A DNA stretch of 13,443 nucleotides from positions 1 through 13,443 of the forward strand of contig CAJTVK010000115.1 of the NCBI GenBank assembly GCA_910579645.1. The letters are read 5' to 3'. Shown here in pieces: positions 7,838 through 13,443 of this stretch (its first letter is position 1; each line of letters starts with the position of its first letter). The translations under genes were made by a program, and so were the position numbers. The notes below the pieces were generated by a model. The model did no database searches. It saw only the letters and a list, made by a program, of their open reading frames with translations, and was not told the origin of the DNA. This stretch comes from an uncultured Lachnospiraceae bacterium (lineage in GTDB: Bacteria > Bacillota > Clostridia > Lachnospirales > Lachnospiraceae).

Positions 7838-7965
7838 TGCCATCATATTTGTCAGACCGTCCGTTGCCCCGGCTCCCGCGTGCATATTTTTTAGTCAGAA
7901 ACCGATTCTTCTCCGATGCATTCACGGAATTGAAAATTGATATCCGTGGATGCCGCAATTTGTTA

Positions 7966-7994
7966 TGGATATACTTTTGTGCTTATGCTATAAT
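7966..7994 (+). promoter_or_regulatory. Candidate promoter between repeats A and B
   Basis: TGGATA (7966-7971, four of six) and a perfect TATAAT (7989-7994) are spaced by 17 bp on the plus strand. A transcript would start near 8001 and run into the paired stretches at 8012-8093. No convincing coding sequence follows. From 7838 to 7965 I see no supported feature. Confidence 0.45.
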
Positions 7995-8011
7995 AAACAA
8001 TCGGATATATT

Positions 8012-8093
8012 GTAACGGTTCAGCCTGCGGCTTCCCTGTTACGGGATCTGCCCATTCCAAGCCGTCTGCGGCGAGGGGCAGATTCCCTCTTGG
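8012..8093 (+). ncRNA. Possible structured RNA or leader with alternative hairpins
   Basis: Hairpin 1 is GTAAC/GTTAC (8012-8016 with 8038-8042) enclosing AGCC/GGCT. Hairpin 2 pairs 8043-8053 with 8076-8087, eleven pairs with one bulged base, and contains GCCG/CGGC. A competing fold pairs GAGGG (8073-8077) with CCCTC (8085-8089) and CCAAG (8057-8061) with CTTGG (8089-8093). Mutually exclusive hairpins downstream of a promoter resemble attenuators or riboswitch expression platforms. No T-tract follows and I do not recognise a known RNA family, so the type is tentative. Confidence 0.3.
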
Positions 8094-8134
8094 CTAAATT
8101 TACACATTCACACGGGCTTTGCAGCAGATGTAAT

Positions 8135-8301
8135 CCTAGTACATCATTGCATTAATCCTTGAGTAATCAGTGCTTGATGTTTGCGTCAGGGCAAGGCGGA
8201 AGAGGGAGACGATGCGGTGGCATCGTTGACCGATGACAACGCGGCACTGGCACAAACAGCATGTGCTGATTACTTAAGGATTAATGCAATGATGTACTAG
8301 G
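8135..8301. repeat. Copy B of the 166-bp hairpin-forming repeat
   Basis: The element starts CCTAGTACATCATTGCATTA and ends with the reverse complement of that 20-mer. Its arms (8135-8171 and 8265-8301) match at all but one of 37 positions. The core contains a hairpin ACGATGC-ggtg-GCATCGT (8209-8226) and an overlapping CGTTG/CAACG pair. The core has the same plus-strand orientation as copies A and C. It sits about 40 bp upstream of the murC promoter. Confidence 0.88.
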
Positions 8302-8342
8302 CTAAACTATTACAATATCTCCCACTATTTGTAAATTATCCG

Positions 8343-8371
8343 TTTACATATCCATAATTTGCATATAATAT
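8343..8371 (+). promoter_or_regulatory. Sigma-A promoter for murC
   Basis: TTTACA (8343-8348, five of six) and TAATAT (8366-8371) are spaced by 17 bp. A perfect TATAAT overlaps at 8364-8369 but would leave only 15 bp of spacer. The leader to the murC start is about 35 nt. Confidence 0.65.
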
Positions 8372-8412
8372 GAATAAAATCTTAACAATAAAAAAGAACA
8401 GGAAGTGCAGCC

Positions 8413-9789
8413 ATGTATCAAATAGACTTTAACCGTCCAATTCACATATATTTCATCGGCATCGGGGGCATCAGCATGAGCGGCCTGGCTGAAATTCTCC
8501 TATCGGAAGGGTTCCGGGTATCCGGCTCCGATATGAAAGAAACGGAACTGACGGATTCCCTGGAGGAAAAGGGAGCCGTCATCCACTACGGGCAGCAGAC
8601 CTCCCACCTTACGTCCGACATTGACCTTGTGGTATATACAAGCGCCATCCATCCGGACAATCCGGAATACATCTCCATGAAGGAACTTCACCTGCCCAGC
8701 CTAAGCCGTGCGGAGCTGCTGGGGCAGATGATGAAAAATTATAAGCTTCCCGTAGCGGTAAGCGGCACTCACGGAAAGACTACCACCACTTCCATGATTG
8801 CGGAAATCCTTCTGGAAAACAACAGTGACCCCACCTTGTCCATCGGAGGCATTTTCAAGGATATCGGCGGAAATATACGCATAGGCAAGTCCGATTATTT
8901 TATCACTGAGGCATGTGAATATACCAACAGCTTCTTGAGTTTCTTCCCTAAAATCGGCATCATATTAAATATTGAGGAAGACCATCTGGACTTTTTCAAG
9001 GATATCCATGATATCCGCCGTTCTTTCCGCCGTTTTGCCGAGCTTATTCCCGAAGACGGCACTTTAATCATCAACGGCAGCATTGAGCATTATGAGGAAA
9101 TTGCCGGCGGCCTTCCCTGCCGTGTCATTACTTACGGCACCTCCGATGCCTGTGATTATTACTGCTCGGATATTTCCTATGACGGATATGCCCACGCCCT
9201 TTTTACGCTGCACAGCCCGGAAGAAGAATCACGGTTTGCCTTGGCCGTTCCCGGCGAGCATAATGTCTCCAATGCCATGGCCGCAGTTGCGCTTGCCGAT
9301 TTATTCGGCATAGAAAGGCGCGTTGTCCAAAAAGCGCTGCTGCACTTTACCGGCACCGACCGCCGATTTGAATACAAGGGCAAAAAAAACGGATTCACTA
9401 TAATAGATGATTATGCACATCATCCCACAGAAATTACTGCAACTTTAAAAGCCGCGCAAAATTATCCGCACCATACGTTATGGTGCGTATTCCAGCCGCA
9501 CACATATACCCGCACCAAAACCTTCCTCCACGATTTTTCCAAGGCCCTCCTGCTGGCGGATAAGGTCATACTGGCGGATATTTACGCAGCCAGGGAAACA
9601 GACACCCTCGGCATCAGTTCCAAAGATCTGCAGGAAGAGATTCTTCGGATGGGCGGGGACTGTTTCTATTTTCCCTCCTTTGAGTCCATTGAAAAATTTA
9701 TTTTGGAAAACTGCCTAAAGGATGATTTGTTGATAACTATGGGAGCCGGGGATGTAGTAAAAATCGGAGAAAACCTGCTGCGGAAGTAA
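8413..9789 (+). CDS. murC: UDP-N-acetylmuramate--L-alanine ligase MurC
   Basis: MurC joins L-alanine to UDP-N-acetylmuramic acid using ATP, the first amino-acid addition in peptidoglycan precursor synthesis, in the cytoplasm. The 458-aa length is normal. The N-terminal nucleotide-sugar domain shows FIGIGGISMSGLAEIL (14-29). The central ATPase domain has the P-loop SGTHGKTTTTS (117-127), the EACEY motif (166-170) and NIEEDHLDFF (186-195). The C-terminal ligase domain carries DDYAHHPTE near 332. The start is supported by AGGAAG 7 nt upstream. A hairpin terminator follows the stop codon, so murC is probably transcribed separately from dnaD. Confidence 0.98.
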   Translation: MYQIDFNRPIHIYFIGIGGISMSGLAEILLSEGFRVSGSDMKETELTDSLEEKGAVIHYGQQTSHLTSDIDLVVYTSAIHPDNPEYISMKELHLPSLSRAELLGQMMKNYKLPVAVSGTHGKTTTTSMIAEILLENNSDPTLSIGGIFKDIGGNIRIGKSDYFITEACEYTNSFLSFFPKIGIILNIEEDHLDFFKDIHDIRRSFRRFAELIPEDGTLIINGSIEHYEEIAGGLPCRVITYGTSDACDYYCSDISYDGYAHALFTLHSPEEESRFALAVPGEHNVSNAMAAVALADLFGIERRVVQKALLHFTGTDRRFEYKGKKNGFTIIDDYAHHPTEITATLKAAQNYPHHTLWCVFQPHTYTRTKTFLHDFSKALLLADKVILADIYAARETDTLGISSKDLQEEILRMGGDCFYFPSFESIEKFILENCLKDDLLITMGAGDVVKIGENLLRK

Positions 9790-9790
9790 C

Positions 9791-9929
9791 TTTTCCACAA
9801 TATCCACAGAAACCGGAAAGAAATTGCCCTTCCGGGCCTGTGGATATTTTCTCTTATTCAAATCCACAATTTTCCTGTTTCCAGGCCTTTTCTTCCCATT
9901 CACTATCCACCTTATCCACACCTTCCACA
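9791..9929. promoter_or_regulatory. Cluster of DnaA-box-like 9-mers upstream of the dnaD-like gene
   Basis: Against the consensus TTWTNCACA, two sites match fully: TTTTCCACA (9791-9799) and TTATCCACA (9912-9920). ATATCCACA occurs at 9800-9808 and inverted at 9839-9847, one mismatch each. AAATCCACA (9860-9868), CTATCCACC (9903-9911) and CCTTCCACA (9921-9929) are weaker. Several abut head to tail at exactly 9-bp spacing: 9791/9800 and 9903/9912/9921. The cluster ends about 70 bp before the -10 box that should drive dnaD. DnaA is the bacterial initiator and also regulates transcription through such boxes. Function here is inferred. Confidence 0.6.
9799..9850 (+). terminator. Probable intrinsic terminator of murC
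   Basis: An 11-bp perfect outer stem (9799-9809 with 9838-9848) and an inner CCGGAA/TTCCGG stem (9813-9818 with 9830-9835) begin 9 bp after the murC stop codon. They are followed by a short T-rich tract, TTTTCTCTT. The outer stem arms are the two inverted ATATCCACA sites of the DnaA-box cluster, so the palindrome may serve as terminator, protein site, or both. Confidence 0.55.
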
Positions 9930-9995
9930 ATCGGCGCATCCGGCGCAATTACGCCATTTTCCGGCAAATTGACTATTTCTTTTTGAAAAGGGTTA

Positions 9996-10004
9996 TGTTA
10001 TAAT
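9996..10004 (+). promoter_or_regulatory. Extended -10 promoter for the dnaD-dnaI operon
   Basis: TGTTATAAT is a perfect extended -10 element. No good -35 box lies at 16-18 bp; a TTGACT at 9969-9974 is 24 bp away, which is too far. Weak -35 contact with a strong extended -10 would suit a promoter modulated by an upstream protein. The leader of about 75 nt contains a TGCTCT/AGAGCA hairpin (10011-10016 with 10033-10038). Confidence 0.55.
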
Positions 10005-10085
10005 TCATCTTGCTCTGGCGGCTCCTTCATTGAGAGCAGACGCTTTGCATAAATTACGGATTGAGAAAGGACTGCGTTCATTGAT

Positions 10086-11156
10086 ATGGATCATTTGAAA
10101 ATTTACAAAGATAATTATGCGGACATGACGGCCGTATCCAATATTTTTATTGATGAATATATGAAAGATGCCAATGATGCGCAGCTGAAAGTCTATCTCT
10201 ACCTTATCCGTATGATGAACGCCAATCTGCCCATCGGCATATCCGACATTGCGGACAAGTTCAACCATACCGAGAAGGATGTTCTCCGTGCACTCAAATA
10301 TTGGGAAAAGAAGCGGCTGCTGGCCTTGGAATACGACGAAGAGCGGAATCTGTCCGGCATTCATCTGCTGGATTTAAGCCGGCAGGCCAAAGCCTCTGCC
10401 GGTATGCCCACAGCCATGCCGACGGCTTCCGCAATCACACCTATGGCTCCCGTGGTACCCCTGATTCCCAAGCCGGCTCCCGAGGAAACGGATCCCTATG
10501 CCAAACCGGCCTATACTTTGGATCAGCTGAAAGCCTTCAAGTCCGATGAGACGACCTCGCAGCTTTTGTTTATCGTAGAGCAGTATGTAGGGAAAACTCT
10601 GACCCCTTCCGAAATCCGAACTATCTTCTTTCTTTCGGACAAGCTGTCTTTTTCCGTGGACCTGATTGACTATCTGGTGCAATACTGTCTGGAGAGAGGG
10701 AAAAAGGATTTCCGTTACATAGAAAAAGTGGCAGTCAGCTGGGCGCAGGAAGGCATCACCACGCCCGAACAGGCCGAAAAACATGCATACAAATATGAAA
10801 AGGCCGTATATGATATTATGAAAGCCCTGGGCAAAAACAGCACCCCCACCAATAAAGAGGTGGAATACATCAGGCATTGGACAAAAGTGCTCGGGTACGG
10901 CATGGACATTATTTCGGCTGCCTGTGAGCGTACCGTGTTAAGCACGGACAAGCACCGGTTTGAATATGCCGACAGCATTTTGAACAGCTGGCACCGCGCA
11001 GACATCCGTCACTATGAAGATATTGCAAAAGCCGACGAAAGCTTCCGGCGGGCAAAGGCTCCTCAGCCCCGCATCGGCGTATCCAATAAATTTAATCAGT
11101 TCAAACAGAACAATTATGATTTCGATGCCCTTGAAAAAGAACTTTTGAGGAACTAA
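10086..11156 (+). CDS. dnaD: DnaD-like replication initiation (primosome) protein with two DnaD domains
   Basis: DnaD proteins act in Firmicute replication initiation and restart, helping to remodel DNA and recruit the helicase with its loader. The 356-aa product has an N-terminal winged-helix-like region (about 15-95), a flexible Ala/Pro/Met-rich linker (about 100-145) and two C-terminal DnaD domains (about 146-235 and 240-318). Each DnaD domain ends in the YxxxIxxxW-type motif: Y211...V215...W219 and Y294...I298...W302. The tail FNQFKQNNYDFDALEKELL resembles a conserved tail of these proteins. The ATG at 10086 has only a weak, distant site (GAAAGGA, 14 nt), but an in-frame stop lies at 10062 and residues from M1 look family-like. 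It is 14 bp upstream of the helicase loader gene, supporting a shared role. The symbol follows family usage; DnaB-type nomenclature is also possible. Confidence 0.88.
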   Translation: MDHLKIYKDNYADMTAVSNIFIDEYMKDANDAQLKVYLYLIRMMNANLPIGISDIADKFNHTEKDVLRALKYWEKKRLLALEYDEERNLSGIHLLDLSRQAKASAGMPTAMPTASAITPMAPVVPLIPKPAPEETDPYAKPAYTLDQLKAFKSDETTSQLLFIVEQYVGKTLTPSEIRTIFFLSDKLSFSVDLIDYLVQYCLERGKKDFRYIEKVAVSWAQEGITTPEQAEKHAYKYEKAVYDIMKALGKNSTPTNKEVEYIRHWTKVLGYGMDIISAACERTVLSTDKHRFEYADSILNSWHRADIRHYEDIAKADESFRRAKAPQPRIGVSNKFNQFKQNNYDFDALEKELLRN

Positions 11157-11170
11157 AAGGAGATACGGGA

Positions 11171-12133
11171 ATGCCTTTAAGCAACAGCCAATATGACTCC
11201 ATTATCCATACCTACGAAGAAAAGCAAAACAGAAACCGGCATCTGCTGGAAGAGCGCAGGGACTATGTGTACAAACACATCGACGGCTACAGGGAACTGG
11301 AAGATTCCATTGCCTCCGTCTCCGTGGCGCAGGGGAAGAAACTGCTGGAGGGCGACGAGTCCGCGCTGGCCGAGCTGCGCCTGCTTCTGAAAGAACTGTC
11401 GGAAGCAAAGAAAGGGCTTCTGCTTTCTGCTGGCCTTCCTTCCGATTACCTGGAACCGGCCTACGACTGCCCGGACTGCCGGGATACCGGATATATCGGC
11501 AGCCAAAAATGCCACTGCTTTAAACAGGCCGAAATCACTCTTTTATATGAACAGTCCAATATCAGCCAGCTATTGGAAAAAGAAAATTTTTCCGTTCTTT
11601 CCTATGAATATTATCAAGGAGAGGATTTGTCCCGTTTCCGGAATGCTGCCGAAGCAAGCAAAAAATTTGCGGAAAATTTTGATTTCGACTACCATAATTT
11701 ATTTTTTTATGGTACAGTGGGTACAGGCAAATCCTTTCTTTCCGGCTGTATCGCAAAAGAATTGATTGAAAACGGCCGTTCCGTAATTTATTTCAGTGCC
11801 GTCAGGCTTTTTGAAACCTTATCGCAGATATCTTTCGACCATAAGAGCAGAGAAGAACTTCATAGTACGCATCATGACCTATACCAATGTGATTTGCTGA
11901 TTATTGATGACTTAGGGACAGAATTGACCAACAACTTTGTTACAACACAACTGTTTTCCTGTTTAAATGAACGGCATATGCGGCGGAAGCCTACTATTAT
12001 TTCCACTAATTTATCTTTGGAAGAATTAAGGAACCGTTATTCGGACAGAATATTTTCCCGTATCATGAGCAGCTATCAGATTTATAAGCTGTCCGGCCCG
12101 GATATCCGGATATATAAAAAATTAAACAAATAA
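11171..12133 (+). CDS. dnaI: Replicative helicase loader, DnaI/DnaC-type AAA+ ATPase
   Basis: This protein loads the replicative helicase ring onto DNA at origins and restart sites. The 320-aa product has an N-terminal helicase-binding part (about 1-95) and a four-cysteine zinc-binding module (C100, C103, C114, C116). The AAA+ domain has Walker A GTVGTGKS (181-188), Walker B LLIIDD (242-247), the sensor-1 segment IISTN (276-280) and the arginine-containing SDRIFSRI (291-298). The zinc module is typical of Firmicute DnaI and phage-type DnaC loaders and separates it from the related IstB transposition ATPases. The ribosome binding site AAGGAGA lies 7 nt upstream. It follows dnaD by 14 bp, so the two are co-transcribed. 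Confidence 0.94.
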   Translation: MPLSNSQYDSIIHTYEEKQNRNRHLLEERRDYVYKHIDGYRELEDSIASVSVAQGKKLLEGDESALAELRLLLKELSEAKKGLLLSAGLPSDYLEPAYDCPDCRDTGYIGSQKCHCFKQAEITLLYEQSNISQLLEKENFSVLSYEYYQGEDLSRFRNAAEASKKFAENFDFDYHNLFFYGTVGTGKSFLSGCIAKELIENGRSVIYFSAVRLFETLSQISFDHKSREELHSTHHDLYQCDLLIIDDLGTELTNNFVTTQLFSCLNERHMRRKPTIISTNLSLEELRNRYSDRIFSRIMSSYQIYKLSGPDIRIYKKLNK

Positions 12134-12171
12134 ACAGATGATGACACAGCTTTCGGAAAGTGAGGATTTAC

Positions 12172-13368
12172 ATGTCAAGACGTGAAGAAAAGAGAAATCT
12201 GGAAACCATTCCTGTCGGTTCCCTTGGCATCATTCCATTGGAAGGATGCAAGGCATTAGGGGAAAAAGTCGATAATTTTCTTGTGAAATGGAGAACGGAA
12301 CGCGAAAGCGAGCATAAAGCCAGTCTCGCTTTTGCCGGGTATCAGCGCGATTCCTATATTTTAAGCGCACATGTGCCGCGTTTCGGCTCCGGCGAAGCCA
12401 AGGGCATCATTTTGGAATCCGTCCGCGGCACCGACCTTTATATTTTAGTGGATGTGGCCAACTACAGCTTAACTTATTCCTTATGCGGGCATGAAAATCA
12501 TATGTCTCCGGACGACCATTATCAGGATTTAAAACGTATTATTGCCGCAGTGGGCGGAAAAGCAAGAAGAATAACCGTCATCATGCCTTATCTGTACGAA
12601 AGCAGGCAGCATAAGCGCACGGCAAGGGAATCCTTGGACTGCGCTCTGGCACTTCAGGAAATGGTGGCAATGGGCGTAGACAACATCATTACCTTCGATG
12701 CCCATGACCCCCGTGTACAGAATGCAATCCCTCTGCACGGCTTCGAGACAGTACAGCCTGCCTATCAGTTCATCAAAGGGCTTCTGCACCATGTGGAAGG
12801 GCTTCAGATAGACTCCGACCATATGATGGTCATCAGCCCCGACGAAGGCGGCATGAGCCGTGCCATCTATATGGCCAATGTGCTGGGGCTGGATATGGGA
12901 ATGTTTTATAAAAGGCGTGATTATACCCGGGTGGAAAACGGACGCAACCCTATCGTTGCCCATGAGTTCCTTGGGACAAGCGTAGAAGGCAAGGACATGA
13001 TTATCATTGACGACATGATTTCTTCCGGAGAAAGTGCCCTTGAGGTCGCTGCGGAACTGAAAAAACGCAAGGCAAAACGTGTTTTTATCTGTGCTACTTT
13101 CGGCCTGTTCACAGGCGGACTGGCACCTTTCGAAAAAGCTTATGAGGATGGCATCATTGACCGTGTGCTGACTACCAACTTGATTTACCAGACCCCGGAT
13201 TTACTTTCGCGGCCTTGGTATATTGACTGTGATATGAGCAAATATATTGCTTATCTCATTGATACCTTGAATCATGATGCATCCATCAGCGATTTACTGA
13301 ACCCCAATGAACGCATCCAAAGCATCGTTACCAGATATAAAAACGGGGAGCTGGAGCATCTCGCCTAG
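12172..13368 (+). CDS. prs: Ribose-phosphate pyrophosphokinase (PRPP synthetase), long clostridial form
   Basis: Prs makes 5-phosphoribosyl-1-pyrophosphate from ribose-5-phosphate and ATP, feeding purine, pyrimidine, NAD, histidine and tryptophan synthesis. The PRPP-binding loop IIDDMISSGES (278-288) and the FDAHDPRVQ segment (175-183) identify it. At 398 aa it is longer than the classical enzyme of about 315 aa and matches the extended form I know from Clostridia. I chose ATG 12172 (MSRREEKRNLETIPVG) over an in-frame GTG at 12160 because GAGGA lies 5 nt before the ATG and covers the GTG region. It starts 38 bp after dnaI with no terminator between, so read-through is likely. Its stop codon TAG (13366-13368) is part of the CTAG at the left end of repeat copy C. 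Confidence 0.95.
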   Translation: MSRREEKRNLETIPVGSLGIIPLEGCKALGEKVDNFLVKWRTERESEHKASLAFAGYQRDSYILSAHVPRFGSGEAKGIILESVRGTDLYILVDVANYSLTYSLCGHENHMSPDDHYQDLKRIIAAVGGKARRITVIMPYLYESRQHKRTARESLDCALALQEMVAMGVDNIITFDAHDPRVQNAIPLHGFETVQPAYQFIKGLLHHVEGLQIDSDHMMVISPDEGGMSRAIYMANVLGLDMGMFYKRRDYTRVENGRNPIVAHEFLGTSVEGKDMIIIDDMISSGESALEVAAELKKRKAKRVFICATFGLFTGGLAPFEKAYEDGIIDRVLTTNLIYQTPDLLSRPWYIDCDMSKYIAYLIDTLNHDASISDLLNPNERIQSIVTRYKNGELEHLA

Positions 13369-13443
13369 TACATCATTGCATGAATCCCTGAATAATCAGT
13401 GCTTGATGTTTGCGTCAGGGCAAGGCGGAAGAGGGAGGCGATG
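13364..13443. repeat. Copy C of the 166-bp repeat, cut by the window end
   Basis: The left arm and first part of the core match copy B over 80 bases with about four differences. The element begins CCTAGTACATCATTGCAT, as in B, and has the same orientation. The right half is outside the window. It abuts the prs coding sequence so closely that its CTAG supplies the prs stop codon. Confidence 0.87.

Noticed and set aside
7837..8097. Plus-strand frame of 86 codons between the repeats
   Set aside because: It begins at the edge of repeat A, has no ribosome binding site, and runs through the promoter and hairpins at 7966-8093.
9791..10085. The region between murC and dnaD as the chromosomal oriC
   Set aside because: DnaA boxes and AT-rich DNA are present, but dnaA and dnaN are absent, and promoter control explains the site more simply.

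Overview
The window looks like chromosomal core DNA of a Clostridia-class Firmicute, most likely a Lachnospiraceae member. The reasons are the gene set (SpoVG, paired GlgC/GlgD, a DnaD-type primosome protein next to a DnaI-type helicase loader, and a long-form PRPP synthetase) and strong AGGAGG-like ribosome binding sites. This assignment is inferred from protein families and gene order; no rRNA or other marker is present.

Left half, all on the minus strand. Reading right to left these are glgC, glgD, spoVG, pth and mfd. glgC and glgD overlap by four bases and encode the two subunits of ADP-glucose pyrophosphorylase for glycogen synthesis. spoVG has its own strong promoter, which lies over the end of glgD, and a strong intrinsic terminator. 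pth (peptidyl-tRNA hydrolase) and mfd (transcription-repair coupling factor) follow a leader of about 400 bp that holds a candidate promoter and several inverted repeats.

Middle, about 7471-8412. This roughly 940-bp divergent intergenic region separates the minus-strand genes from the plus-strand genes. It holds the glgC promoter, two copies of a hairpin-forming repeat of about 166 bp, a promoter-preceded stretch with alternative RNA hairpins, and the murC promoter.

Right half, all on the plus strand. These are murC (cell-wall precursor ligase), a dnaD-like gene with two DnaD domains, dnaI/dnaC (helicase loader) and prs (PRPP synthetase). Between murC and dnaD lies a dense cluster of DnaA-box-like 9-mers, which may link expression of the helicase-loading genes to DnaA or titrate DnaA. 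A third copy of the 166-bp repeat begins exactly at the prs stop codon and runs off the window.

The least ordinary content is the repeat family, whose arms differ in sequence between copies while staying self-complementary. Next are the DnaA-box cluster, a possible programmed-frameshift site in the lysine tract of Mfd, and the structured stretch at about 8012-8093. I saw no CRISPR array, tRNA, rRNA, transposase gene or defence system. The genes themselves are standard housekeeping genes.
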